64,000 nucleotides of DNA from Malus domestica (Eukaryota; Streptophyta; Magnoliopsida; Rosales; Rosaceae). A program made the translations under genes and the position numbers. Shown piece after piece: positions 46,676 to 57,837 of this stretch (position 1 is the first letter of the stretch; each line of letters begins with the position of its first letter). The notes beneath the pieces are model-generated. The model was not told the DNA's origin. It saw nothing but the letters and a program-made list of their open reading frames with translations, and made no database searches. The stretch lies in contig NC_091671.1 of assembly GCF_042453785.1 (NCBI RefSeq), forward strand, positions 39,137,001-39,201,000, written 5' to 3'.

Positions 46676-49490
46676 CTCTCTGTGTGTGTGTTTGTGTGTA
46701 CCGAAAAAAATTTGTCTGTGTGTTTGTGTGTGTGTGAGTGTGTTTGTGTGTGTGTGTGTGTATGTAATCTGTGTAACCTGTGTAATATCTGTGTGTGTGT
46801 GAGTTGTGTGTGTAAAATGTGTGTGTAATCTATCCGTGTGTGTGTGTGTGTAACCTGTGTTATTTGCAGTGTGTGTGTGTGAGTTGTGTGTGTAAAATGT
46901 GTGTGTAATATGTCCGTGTGTGTGTGTAATCTGTTTTTGTGTGTATGTGTGTGAGTTGTGTGTGTAAAATGTGTGTGTGAGTGTGAGTGTGAGTGTAAGT
47001 GTTTGTGTGTGTGTGTGTGTTTGTGTGTGAGTGTGAGTGTAAGTGTGAGTGTGAGTGTAAGTGTGAGTGTGAGTGTGTGTGAGTGTGAGTGTGTGTGCAG
47101 TGTGTGTGTGTATGCAGTGTGTGTGTGTGTGTGCAGTGTGTGTGTGTGTGTGCAGTGTGTGTGTGAGTGTGTATGCAGTGTGTGTGTGTCTATGCAGTGT
47201 GTGCAGTGTGTGTGTGTCTATGCAATGTGTGCAGTGTGTGTGTGTGGGCGCAGTGTGTGTGTGTGTGTGTATGTATGCAGTATGTATGCAGTGTGTGTGT
47301 GTGTGCAGTGTGTGTGTGTGTGTGCAGTGTGTGTGTATGCAAGTATGTATGCAGTGTGTATGTGTGAGTATAAAAACAGAGTGTGTGTGTGAGGGTAAGA
47401 GTGTGTTGCACTCTGTCCCCGTGTGTGTGTGTGTCACTGTGTTCAGTGTGTGAGTGTGAGTGTGTGTGAGTGTGAGTGTGTGTGCAGTGTGTGTGTGTAT
47501 GTAGTGTGTGTGTGTGTGCAGTTTGTGTGTGTGTGCAGTTTGTGTGTGTATGCAGTGTGTGTGTGTGCAGTTTGTGTGTGTGTGCAATTTGTGTGTGTAT
47601 GCAGTGTGTGTGTGCAGTTTGTGTGTGTGTGTGTATGTGTGTGTCCAGTGTGTGTGTGTGTGTGACTGTGTTCAGTGTGTGAGTGTGAGTGTGTGTGCAG
47701 TGTGTGTGTGTGTATGCAGTGTGTGTGTGTGCAGTTTGTGTGTGTGTGTGTATGTATGTAGTATGTATGCAGTGTGTGTGTGTATGTATGCAGTATGTAT
47801 GCAGTGTGTGTGTAAGTGTGAGTGTGAGTGTGAGTGTGAGTGTGAGTGTAAGTGTAAGTGTGCAGTGTGTGTGTGTGTGTTTGTGTGTGAGTGTGAGTGT
47901 GTGTGTGTTTGTGTGTGAGTGTGAGTGTGAGTGTGAGTGTGTGTGAGTGTGTGTGCAGTGTGTGTGTGTATGCAGTGTGTGTGTATGTGTGTGTGCAGTG
48001 TGTGTGTGAGTGTGTATGCAGTTTGTGTGTGTGTGTGCAGTGTGTGTGTGAGTGTGTATGCAGTGTGTGTGTGTCTATGCAGTGTGTGCAATGTGTGTGT
48101 GTCTATGCAGTGTGTGCAGTGTGTGTGTGTGTGCGCAGTGTGTGTGTGTGTGTGTATGTATGCAGTATGTATGCAGTGTGTGTGTGTGTGCAGTGTGTGT
48201 GTGTGTGCAGTGTGTGTGTGAGTGTGTATGCAGTTTGTGTGTGTGTGTGCAGTGTGTGTGTGAGTGTGTATGCAGTGTGTGTGTGTCTATGCAGTGTGTG
48301 CAGTGTGTGTGTGTGCGCAGTGTGTGTGTGTGTATGTATGCAGTATGTATGCAGTGTGTGTGTGTGTGTGCAGTGTGTGTGTGTGCAGTGTGTGTGTGTG
48401 TGTGCAGTGTGTGTGTATGCAAGTATGTATGCAGTGTGTGTGTGTGAGTATAAAAACAGAGTGTGTGTGTGAGGGTAAGAGTGTGTTGCACTCTGTCCCC
48501 GTGTGTGTGTGTGTGTCACTGTGTTCAGTGTGTGAGTGTGAGTGTGTGTGAGTGTGAGTGTGTGTGAGTGTGAGTGTGTGTGCAGTGTGTGTGTGTATGT
48601 AGTGTGTGTGTGTGCAGTTTGTGTGTGTGTGCAGTTTGTGTGTGTATGCAGTGTGTGTGTGTGCAGTTTGTGTGTGTGTGCAATTTGTGTGTGTATGCAG
48701 TGTGTGTGTGCAGTTTGTGTGTGTGTGTATATATGCAGTGTGTGTATGTGTGTGTCCAGTGTGTGTGTGTGTGTGACTGTGTTCAGTGTGTGAGTGTGTG
48801 TGCAGTGTGTGTGTGTGTATGCAGTGTGTGCGTGTGTGTGTGCAGTGTGTGTGTGAGTGTGTATGCAGTTTGTGTGTGTGTGTGCAGTGTGTATGCAGGG
48901 TGTGTGTGTAGTGTATGCAGTGTGTGTGTAAGTGTAGTGTATGTAGTGTGTGTGTGTGTGTGCAGTGTGTGAGTGTGAGTGTGTGTGTGTGCAGTGTGTA
49001 TGCAGGGTGTGTGTGTAGTGTATGCAGTGTGTGTGTAAGTGTAGTGTATGTAGTGTGTGTGTGTGTGTGCAGTGTGTGAGTGTGAGTGTGTGTGTGTGCA
49101 GTGTGTATGCAGGGTGTGTGTGTAGTGTATGCAGTGTGTGTGTAAGTGTAGTGTATGTAGTGTGTGTGTGTTTGTGTACTGTGTGTGCAATGTGTATACA
49201 GTGTGTGTGTTTGTGTACTGTGTATGCAGTGTGTGTGTATGCAGGGTGTATGCAGTGTGTGTATGTATGTATGCACTGTGTGTGTACTTGCAGGGTGTGT
49301 GTGTAGTGTATGCAGTGTGTGTGTGTAGTGTATGTAGTGTGTGTAGTGTATGCAGTGTATGTAGTGTGTGTATGTATGTACTGTGTTTGCAGTGTGTATG
49401 TATGCAGTGTGTGTGTAGTGTATGCAGTGTATGTATGTACTGTGTTTGCAGTGTGTATGTATGTACTGTGTATACAATGTGAATGTTTTG
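46676..49490. repeat. Giant TG-rich array (2.8 kb) with higher-order repeats
   Basis: Almost pure (TG)n with periodic GCAG, GAGTG and TGTATGCAG interruptions. A block with ATAAAAACAGAG and TTGCACTCTGTCCCCGTG appears at about 47370 and 48450, giving a 1080-bp higher-order repeat. A shorter unit of about 107 bp (GCAGTGTGTATGCAGGGTGT) occurs three times from about 48884. Both strands contain long open frames, artefacts of the repeat. It lies between the left TIR and the transposase. Confidence 0.95.
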
Positions 49491-49816
49491 TATTGTGTGG
49501 GGTTGATGCTGAATTGCAATTTGTTGTGGTTGTTGGTTGCAGAGAAGAGGAGCATAAACGGAAGGCTAAGGCTAAGGCTACTGCATTACAGGTGTCCTTT
49601 AATTTCCCTTTTCACATGCAATGCCTAGCAATGATAGCAATCCTCATACTAGTGTTCTTAGACACATGTTTATAGATGTATAAGAGTAGAACATTTTGAA
49701 TATGATGCCTCGGGTTAATGAAAACTTTTTTTTTTCAACGCCATATGTATATTTGTTGCCTCGGGTTAATGATTTAGTTAATTTGTTTTTTGTTTTTTGT
49801 TTTTGTTTGGATAGAT

Positions 49817-51199
49817 ATGGATCGAAGGAAGCTTTTATTGATCTTATTGTTAGAGATGTCTTATTTGGAAACAATTTGTATTTGTACGATTCTTGTGGTG
49901 ATGATGCTACGTGGCAAACAGAGACATGTTGAACGACCCACATTGACTAACCGTTCACTTATTAGACGAGAGATTAGTTTGTGTTATCTGAATGGTATAA
50001 TAGGGAATACTGATACTGAATGTGTTAACGAATTGAGAATGGATAGAAGGACTTTTGGCATATTATGCGACTTACTTCGTCAAGATGGGAGGGTAAAAAC
50101 TGATGGTTTGGTGTCTGTAGAGGAACAGGTGTGTATGACTTTACAAATATTAGCACATCATACTAAGAATCGTAGTGTTGGCGGTAGATTTTATAGGTCG
50201 GGAGAGACTATAAGTAGGTATTTCAATAGCGTATTGCAAGGAATTTTGCGATTACAAGGTTTCCTACTAAAAGTCCCACAGCCTGTGCCTATTGATTCTA
50301 CAGATGCTAGGTGGCGATGTTTTAAGGTATGATGAGAAATATTTTTCATTTTCCTTAAGCTTTAACTCTTCATTCCCTTTGTATAAATTAACAAAAAGTT
50401 TTTTATTTTTTATTTTTAAGAATTGCTTGGGAGCATTGGATGGAACACACATTGATGTGCATGTACCTGAAATTGACAAACCAAGATACCGAACAAGAAA
50501 GGGTCGAGTCGCAACTAATGTGTTAGGTGTGTGTTCAGGAGATAGGCAGTTCATATATGTGTTTCCGGGGTGGGAGGGTTCCGCATCAGACTCTAGAGTG
50601 CTACATGATGCAATTAGTAGGCCTAATGGTTTTAAGGTACCAGCGGGTAAGACTATTACTTAGTCTCAACTTTCTAAGTTAGGTTTAGTTCTGTTTGTCA
50701 ACTACAAAACACTAATAAGGTCTGTTTTTTTTTTTCATTAGGTTGTTATTACCTTGTAGATGGTGGTTATACAAATGGTGAAGGATTCCTTGCACCCTAT
50801 AGAGGAATACCTTATCATTTATCTGAATGGGAGGGACGAACACCTTCTAATAAGGAAGAATATTTTAACATGAAGCATTCTAAGGCAAGGAATGTAATTG
50901 AACGCTGTTTTGGCTTGCTAAAAGGAAGGTGGTCGATACTAAGGAGTCCATCTTTCTATCCGATAAGGACACAAGGTCGAATAATTACCGCTTGTTGCCT
51001 ACTACACAATCTTATTAGGCAAGAGATGTCAGTAGATCCAATGGAGAATTTGCCAATAATAGAAGATGGACAAAATACAGAAGAAGGTGAATATGTTGGT
51101 AGTGTTCAATCATCGGACCAGTGGACTGCAATGAGGAATGATATGGCTGAGGAAATGTATAATGAGTGGAGAGCAATTAGGAACCAGCAACCGAACTAG
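49817..51199 (+). CDS. PIF/Harbinger transposase (DDE_Tnp_4, ALP1-like)
   Basis: Three exons: 49817-50326, 50421-50646, 50742-51199; phases agree, 397 aa. The start ATG follows an AG acceptor-like site (GGATAG), so an untranslated 5' exon (perhaps around 49542-49590) may exist. The N-terminus holds a helix-turn-helix-like segment ([17 protein letters not shown]). The catalytic triad is visible: D177 in [12 protein letters not shown]227 in [11 protein letters not shown], and E299 in [14 protein letters not shown]. Such nucleases cut and join transposon ends in the nucleus, working with the partner Myb-like protein. ALP1-type domesticated relatives exist in plants, but the TIRs and TSD show this is a transposon gene. 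No stop or frameshift was seen. Confidence 0.92.
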
Positions 51200-51399
51200 C
51201 TATATGTTTTAATGATAACATTTTATTTTAGTATTCCTTTTTATCATGCATTTGTTAGATATTAGCACAATGATTGGATGGTATGCAAATTAATTGGATA
51301 TTATGCAAGTTGATTGGATATTATGCAAGTTGATTGGATATTATGCAAATTGATTATTTGTATGGTATTTTCCTTCATTAAAATATTTTTTGTTTAGGT

Positions 51400-52390
51400 A
51401 TGGATAACGAAAATATTTTGAATGCTACTCAAGAGCCAAAAGGAAGAAGGCGTAAATGGGAAGCATTTGAGGAAGAAGTATTACTAGGAGTTCTTGAGGA
51501 TTTTGTTGCTCGGAAGCAACGGTGTGACACCGGTGCTTTCAAACAAGGTACTTTGGTTGAAATAGCAAAAGCTGTCAATGTTTTATGTCCTCATTCAAAT
51601 ATAAAGGCAAATCCACATATTGAGTCCAAGTTGAAGAAATGGAAAAAAACATATAGTATGGTCGTTGACATGATAAACACAAGTGGATTTGCATGGAATG
51701 ATGTCAAAAAGTGCGTTGAAGTTGACAGTGATGACGCATGGCAAACTTATGTGCAGGTTCATATCCTATTTTATTTATGCATTAGTTATATTCTTGCTCC
51801 TATATTTGTTACGCATGCTAAATTTTAGTTTTGCTATGTTGATATAATCTTAGAGAAATAAAGAAGCCGATGGATGGAGAAGCAAACCTTTTCCACTGTT
51901 TGATAGATTTGCATATATATTTGGAAAAGATCGGGCTACGGGTAATGTAGCCGAAACCCCTGCTCAAATGGTGGAGGAACAAAGTCATGATCATGTTGGT
52001 GAAAGTGATATTGGAGGTGATAATTTTGTTTCTTCAATGAACCAACAAAGCCAACAAAGCACCCCATCTGAAAATAGCCAAAGAAAGAGGAAAAGAGCTG
52101 TGGGAAGTTCAAGTGATGGAACCGAGGCAATTATCAGTGGACTGAAAGATTTTTATGTTGAAAGTGGGAAGAGGATGCAAATGGTAACTGAAGCTTTAGT
52201 TCAAGGTACTGCAGATCATACTGACATAGCTAATGAACTTGAAGCAATGGGTCTCTCTCCTATGGATCAAATTGATGCATTGTCTCTTATTTTGGATAAA
52301 CCAAAAAATGTGGGAGTGTTCAGGGCAATCAAACCGGAACTCAAGAAAGTGTTCGTCCAAAGACTTTTAAGAGACAACGCAAGCGGATGA
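51400..52390 (+). CDS. Harbinger accessory protein with Myb/SANT-like domain (ORF1)
   Basis: Two exons, 51400-51756 and 51854-52390, 297 aa. Residues about 14-110 form a Myb/SANT-like (Myb_DNA-bind_3) domain: RRRKWEAFEEEVLLGVLEDF, LKKWKKTYSMVVDMINTSGF, AWNDVKKCVEVDSDDAW. Then comes KPFPLFDRFAYIFGKDRATG, a polar N/Q/S-rich linker with a KRKRA nuclear-localisation-like motif, and a C-terminal helical part (LSPMDQIDALSLILDKPKNV). In Harbinger systems this partner binds transposon ends and brings the transposase into the nucleus. It lies 200 bp after the transposase stop, in the same orientation. Confidence 0.9.
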
Positions 52391-53020
52391 GGATTTTGGC
52401 TAATGTTAACATGGATGTATTTTATTAACGTTAACATGGATGTATTTTATTAATCATACAGTCTTATGTTATGACTTATAACTTAGCTTTGCACTAGTAT
52501 TTTGGCTTATGTTAACTAGCCATTTTGTAAATTATGGAGATCTATTTTGGCTAATGTTAACTAATGTTAACTAGGATTTTCTAAATTATGGAGATCTTAT
52601 GTACTTGTATTTGTTGAAGTTGCATGTATTGGCCACTATTATTTTTCTTCTGTTGGGTGATAGAGTTTAAATCAAGCTACATTTGCAAATTAAACCCAAT
52701 TCTATTAGCAGGTAATAGAAACAAAACAATTGTCAATTTTTTTTAAGATTCATAATATACATGGCAAAAATATGCTCCAATTAACCCATATCATGAGATT
52801 TGTAGCATTACTCTATTACACAATGACAAAAATTTGTAGTCCTAGTCTAAGCAAACACAAATCTGGTGAACAGTACTGTTTTTCTTATCCTGCTTCTTAG
52901 TCCGAGACTGCACCAAACGCTTCACTAAGTTAGTCCAGCTTAGTCCAGTCTAAGCCAGTCCAGCTTAGTCCCGGCAGCTAGTCCAGTCCGAGACAGTCCG
53001 GCGCAACAAACGCACCCTTA

Positions 53021-53527
53021 TAGTTATAGCTTGAACACTTGGCCGCCATGCACAACTAAGATTAAAACATCTTAAAGGCTTGTATTGTACCACCTGTCTT
53101 TTCTGTTAGAAGGTTTAAGTGAAGCATGTGCTGCTCACATGGGGTTTGTTAGCTCATAGACTCGTGTGAACAGTGAATCCAATTCATTGAGAGAGCAACG
53201 AACTCGCTCTGCAAGATTTCTCAAAATTCCTTTTGCCTGCTTCATCAAATGAACGCTGTTCATGTTGTATGAACGCTGTTCGAAGTCAAAGATTGTGATG
53301 TGGAGGACAAACGCGGCTGCCTTGAAAGGTGGATCTTTATGCTAAAGGGGTTTGATTTGAAATTGCCATTGGGTTTTAGGATGAAGAGAATTCCATTTGA
53401 TGTGGAAAGAGATTTTATTTTTGTTTTTCCTTTCTTCAGTTTTATTCAAGGGTGAAATATATATTTTTTGAAGTTGAGCATGGAAAGATGTTAATTTTTT
53501 TTTTAACAAAAAAAAATATTATCAGCA
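53021..53527. other. Spacer right of the Harbinger element
   Basis: No gene recognised. Short frames only; the duplicated GAACGCTGTTC near 53251 and 53271 is minor. Confidence 0.4.
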
Positions 53528-53529
53528 CT

Positions 53530-54150
53530 AAGACCTACTATAGCTTTGGAGTAAAACTCAAATTTTAGGTTCTAAACTTACCCCAACTTGCTCCAACCCT
53601 TGGAGAAAATATGAGTTAAAACTCAAAACTCATTTATGGGCCAAATTTAGCCCAGAATTCCCTCCTGAATTAGTGGGGCTAGTCCACCATATATGTATAT
53701 TTTTTTTTAGTTTTATATAAATTCATTGAATCTAACTGTTAATATCTAATTTGATGAAATCCAATGGTAAAAAAATATATCTAATGGTCCAAATTTAAAT
53801 TCAACGGCTAAAGTAATTAAAAAAAACATTTCTTTTATGTGTTTCATATTCTTTCATAATGTTTCACGAGTTTCATGATGTTGGTTAGTCATTTTTCAAT
53901 ATTTGTCAGAATCTAAATATTTTTAGGTTAAAATGTTCATAAAATTAAATTAGGATAGTCTACATAATTTTTTTCTTTTAAAAAAGTTACTTTAAGAAAA
54001 AAAAAAATTAGCCTAAATTAATTCTTTAATGATTTGCGTCTAAAATTTTAACCCATAAGAGTTGGAGCAAAAAAGCTGTTTCTAGATTAAAACCTAAATT
54101 TTCTAGGCTAAAAATTTTAGGTTTTAACCAAGGGTTGGAGATGGTCTAAT
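53530..54150. mobile_element. MITE-like element with diverged inverted ends
   Basis: Left part GGAGTAAAACTCAAATTTTAGG and GCTCCAACCCTTGGAG are opposed on the right by CCTAAATTTTCTAGG and CCAAGGGTTGGAGATGG. The centre is AT-rich. Borders are approximate, and no clear TSD was found. Confidence 0.4.
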
Positions 54151-54236
54151 GGGTTAGCAATAATGTGGTTCAAATTCATCTTTAGCAAGAATCAACCCTA
54201 CGACTTTTCATTTACAAGTGGCAGAAAGTTTATTGG
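54150..54236 (-). mobile_element. SINE fragment (3' part)
   Basis: The plus-strand words GGGTTAGCAATAATGTGGTT and CAAATTCATCTTTAGCA match, in reverse, the SINE copies at 61012-61720 and 62340-62512 (TTTGAACCACATTATTGCTA). It is partial and diverged. Confidence 0.5.
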
Positions 54237-54301
54237 ATTCAAATAAAATTTTTCATAATAAACTCTGATTAAGAGGTGAAGTTTTTAATAATTTTTTGTT
54301 T

Positions 54302-54464
54302 GGGTAATACTAGAGAGACTACATGTGTAGACTAAATTTTGTAAACTAAATGACATGAAAGTTGATGATTGAATTATTACTTAAGTCTTGGTGCGTGCTT
54401 ATTTCTTATTAGTAACATATCATTTAAATTGCAAATTTAGTCTACCTACTACCTAGCATTACTC
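54302..54464. mobile_element. MITE, 163 bp, 9-bp TSD
   Basis: TTTTTGTTT flanks both sides (54293-54301 and 54465-54473). Ends are GGGTAATACTAG and, reverse-complemented, GAGTAATGCTAG; the inner AGACTAAATTT / AAATTTAGTCT words extend the inverted repeat. The TSD size suggests a Mutator-type MITE. Confidence 0.75.
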
Positions 54465-54766
54465 TTTTTGTTTATATTGACAAGTTTCGAATTTTGAATT
54501 TAACATACTCATACCTATCACTTTGTGCCCTCACCACACAGGTTAACCTTTGTGAATTTCAATAATCGGATTCCCATAACTCATATCAGGAACGGATTTG
54601 GAACTGATAATTAAGATTTGTAATGTATGGTACTCTACATCACTCCATTCATCCGGTGTTGAAAATTTTATTACAATTTGAATTAAATCATTTTATTTGA
54701 AAATGATACTTGATGAATTTTGACTATTCATAAATAAGGTTGTGATCATTGTGAGAAATGATATAA

Positions 54767-55569
54767 GAGCAGCTTCAGCGGGAGCATTTGCTCAGGGGAT
54801 AGTGGATTGAACAGTGGGCTGTTGCCCGGTGGACATGCTCCAACATTTGGGAGCCCGAGGGACAGGCCCAGCAGCGATTGCTAGCCTGATAGCCCGAGGG
54901 CCATATGACGCAAGGTGACGTCTGGGCCACGTCAGCCATCATCTCATTTGCAACGATTGAGATCCCCTTCTAAATTGCCCGGATCCAGGAACGCTATACT
55001 CATCAGGAAACCCAGTCCGGTGAACAGCCACATCTTTTTCCACGAAAAAGGTGGGACCGCCGTGGACTCGTCGTCGACGGCATCGTCGAAGATCAGGATC
55101 TTCTCCCGCACCTCGATCGTGACCTCCTCCTCCTCGTCCCATGTCGACGACGACAACGATAGGGACTGCGGCTGCAGCAGGCAGTTGGCTTCATCATCGT
55201 TCGCGCTGTCTCGCAGCTTCGATGACTCGTCGTCGTGTTCGCGCAATTAGGCGCTCATGGTTTCTGTCTCGCAGCTTCCGTATCGGCGTTTTTATTTTTT
55301 TATTTTTTTTAGTTGTGGTGAACTGTTGGAGATAGTGTTGGATTCCCTTATAATATTAATAATATAATATTAATTTATACAAAGTAAATAATATAATATT
55401 AATTATAAATAATAAAAAATACTAATATCTTATTGCCTATTGCCAGGGCTATTCAAGTGCAAGGGCGGAGATGCAAAAGACAGTTATTGTTCATTATGGC
55501 AGTTACTGTTCACAGGATGGATTGAATAGTGGATTGCCTGGGGGGAGGGCTCCAAGGGTGGAGCTGCTT
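54767..55569. mobile_element. Non-autonomous TIR element carrying an NRAMP exon (Harbinger-like TSD)
   Basis: Left end GAGCAGCTTCAGCGG and right end, reverse-complemented, AAGCAGCTCCACCC are opposed, with a TAA on each side (54764-54766 and 55570-55572). Subterminal words TAGTGGATTGAACAGTG (left) and TGGATTGAATAGTGGATT (right) are shared in the same orientation. The TSD is short, so class is tentative. The interior holds a GC-rich captured gene piece (54944-55246) unlike the AT-rich surroundings. Confidence 0.6.
54944..55246 (-). pseudogene. Captured first exon of an NRAMP metal transporter
   Basis: The minus strand gives a 100-codon frame: an acidic, serine-rich start, then [20 protein letters not shown] and [12 protein letters not shown], the conserved first membrane segment of plant NRAMP2/3/4-type divalent metal transporters (the DPGN metal-binding motif is present). 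Homology stops at GDL and a stop codon follows three residues later. The cytosolic N-terminus has changed GPGF to GLGF. Only about a fifth of a normal 500-residue protein is present, so it is non-functional unless expressed as a chimera. Confidence 0.85.
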
Positions 55570-55630
55570 TAACAAGTGGTGGATTATGATGGTGGACAAA
55601 ATCTTCTCCTTTAGCTCATTGTGGCCCGTT

Positions 55631-55632
<2 letters not shown>

Positions 55633-55670
<38 letters not shown>
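55633..55670 (+). repeat. Poly(A) tract
   Basis: An uninterrupted A run of about 38 bases. It may mark a retroposed sequence or a homopolymer expansion; no retrogene was recognised beside it. Confidence 0.8.
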
Positions 55671-55674
<4 letters not shown>

Positions 55675-55679
55675 ATTGT

Positions 55680-56230
55680 GTCCCGAGTTTGGACATCTCT
55701 CGTCCCCTAATGTAGCTTAAGTAAAAATATTGCTTGTAATAAAAAAAAAAGAGGTTTTAAAGATAAGGGCTTAAATAAGATGATTTTTAGAATATAACAT
55801 GAAAGGTTTTCTATATATATCTAAATAGATCTTTATTGTAACGCACCGGGGGACGTCACTTATAACAAAATCACATATTTTACTACTATTTACAAGAATG
55901 TCATATTTATTGTCTACAATGTAACCTCCACCATCAAAGTTTAAAAAATGTAACCGTAAATTCATTATCAACAATCAGCGTAACATCCATCATCATTATC
56001 TAAAAGAATGACATCACGTACCTATTTTTTTTATTTTGTTTTGATACATATTCAACTTTGGAATATTGTATAACCAATTTCATTGTCATACTTTTGAAAG
56101 CTCTCATAATGATATTGTGTGGAAATGCACTAATTTAGGTCCCAAAATTATCTTGGCAAAGACTTGATTACTTTACAATGCATACCATGTGTTTGTTGAA
56201 AGGCTTTTGTGGGGATTTGCATTGTTTGGT
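55680..56230. other. AT-rich intergenic sequence
   Basis: Nothing recognised beyond short AT-rich frames. Confidence 0.5.
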
Positions 56231-56234
56231 TCAG

Positions 56235-56600
56235 TTGGTTGGTTCGGTACGTTTGGTTATGTGTTGTAAATAACAACTAGGTACTTTGTACTAGTTTACT
56301 TCCGATAGTTTCGATACAATCAATTTGTGATTTCAATTAGGTATATTTTATAGTTTAGGTCCGATCGATTAAGTACAGTCAAATCGGTACAATTTGTATT
56401 TTCTAACGTTTAGGTTATTAGGTCCAATAGATTCGATACGATCAATTTGGTATAGTTTATATTTTTATGTTTTAGTTCATTAGGTACATTGATCGGTACG
56501 GTTTGTATGTTTTATGTTTAAGTTCTTCATTAGGTAGGGTCAATTTGTACGGTTTGTATTTTTATATTTTAGTTTATTAGGTCCGATAATTTTTGCATTA
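56235..56600. repeat. Degenerate tandem repeat (about 80-90-bp unit)
   Basis: Four or so diverged units each contain words like TTAGGTCCGAT, TTCGATACGATCAATTTG and GGTACGGTTTGTATTTTTAT. Sequence drift is strong, so the array is old. Confidence 0.65.
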
Positions 56601-56664
56601 TTACTCATTAAGCCTCATACGTTAGTTATGATTTGCAAACCTAATGCTTTTCAATTTTTTTTTA

Positions 56665-57332
56665 GGGAAATTTTATTTGGACCCAATAAACTTATTTCTA
56701 CACCCATTAAATTTTTGTTAAATTTTATATTCCAATTATGCCCTAAAGAAAATATGGGTGTAGAAAGATATTATCAACTGGTGAAAAATCTAGCCACAAT
56801 TGGCTGCTGGAAATTGGAAAATGGATTGTCGGAGGGTGGAGAAGAACAACAAAAATATAGTGGAAGGCGGTTGTGGTCTTTGACGACATCAAGAGAATGT
56901 GTCGCCAGAGAAGCTAATAAAATCTCATCAAACCCTAATTTATCTCGTTCATCAACTCCATGGCCAAGGTTGAAGGATCCAAGGATTGTGCGTGCGTCCC
57001 GAGCTTTTGGAGGAAAGGACAGGCATAGCAAGGTTTGAACCATAAGAGGGCTTCGAGATCGGCGGGTGAGGCTATTGGTATCCACTGCAATCCAATTGTA
57101 TGATCTTCAAGAAAGGCTTGGTCTTAACCAGCCTAGCAAGGTTGTCGATTGGTTGCTTGATGACGACCATAATCAAGTCCAGTTGTTGCCATGGTAAGTG
57201 GTTGGGTGGGTTTATGTGTTTGTGTAATTTTTCAAGTTTGTAAATTTTGTATGAGGGTAAAATGGTAAGTTTGTGGACAAAATTTCTAAGTTGGGTGTAG
57301 AAAGAGGATTAATGGGTTTAAATAAAATTTCC
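56665..57332 (+). mobile_element. Pack-MULE carrying a TCP-domain fragment
   Basis: Terminal inverted repeats of about 41 bp: left GGAAATTTTATTTGGACCCA... and right, reverse-complemented, GGAAATTTTATTTAAACCCA..., both ending TTTCTACACCCA. The flanks TTTTTTTTA (56656-56664 and 57333-57341) form a 9-bp TSD, though low complexity. The 668-bp element has no transposase; its interior is a coding fragment of a TCP transcription factor. The outer TIR bases resemble those of the MULE at 23523-24366. Confidence 0.85.
56940..57195 (+). pseudogene. TCP transcription factor fragment (CIN class, TCP5/13/17-like)
   Basis: The plus strand reads TPWPRLKDPRIVRASRAFGG, KDRHSKV, then a TGA where the family has Cys, then [40 protein letters not shown]. 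This is the full basic helix-loop-helix TCP DNA-binding domain. The in-frame TGA (57037-57039) breaks it, and sequence before and after is not TCP-like beyond a few residues. The parent CIN-class genes control leaf cell proliferation. It sits centrally in a 668-bp Pack-MULE. Confidence 0.9.
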
Positions 57333-57536
57333 TTTTTTTTATGTTTGATTCCCTAAAGCAATTCTATCTAAGGGTAATATAGACAAACTAAAAATACAAT
57401 AAATTCATAAAAAAAAAAAGTAATATATAAGGTGACGTGGACACGAGTCAAAGGACTATTTTTAGTTTTTCATCTTATATACGGTATTATTGAAAACTTG
57501 ATTTTTTCTAAGTACTAAAATGAAGTTTTCTATATA

Positions 57537-57567
<31 letters not shown>

Positions 57568-57837
57568 TACAAGTTATGCCTTTTAATTTGAAGATACGTA
57601 ATGGAGAGTGGGGAGAATTTGAAATTATTACATTAATTTAAGGGATGAGAGAGTTTCGAACATGAAATACTTGGGTAGAAACTCAACATCCTATTCGCTA
57701 GAATGTTGGACTGCATACATGTATATGAATATTTATATACAATGTCGTCCAAAGAAAATCTAAATTATAAATGCCTTTATCACTTGTTTTTGCTAGTTCG
57801 ATTTAAAAGTCTCTTTTATTCCTCCCCTCTCCTTGAA

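Larger units (their letters stand above)
46143..53017 (+). mobile_element. PIF/Harbinger DNA transposon, apparently complete (6.9 kb)
   Basis: The 3-bp TSD TTA flanks both ends (46140-46142 and 53018-53020), as expected for PIF/Harbinger. The left end GGGCACGTTTGTTTGACAGG is opposed by a right end that reverse-complements to GGGTGCGTTTGTTGCGCCGG; both continue into repeated GGACT/AGTCC words (GGACTGGACTAG near each end). Inside, in the same orientation, are an intact DDE transposase gene (49817-51199) and an intact Myb/SANT-like gene (51400-52390), the two proteins such elements need. A 2.8-kb TG-rich array fills the 5' part. Both ORFs are unbroken, so recent mobility is plausible. Confidence 0.93.

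Noticed and set aside
46640..49555. Very long open frames on both strands with Cys-Val or His-Thr repeats
   Set aside because: They come from reading a TG/CA array, which has no stop codons in several frames. No start context, domains or splice logic support a protein.
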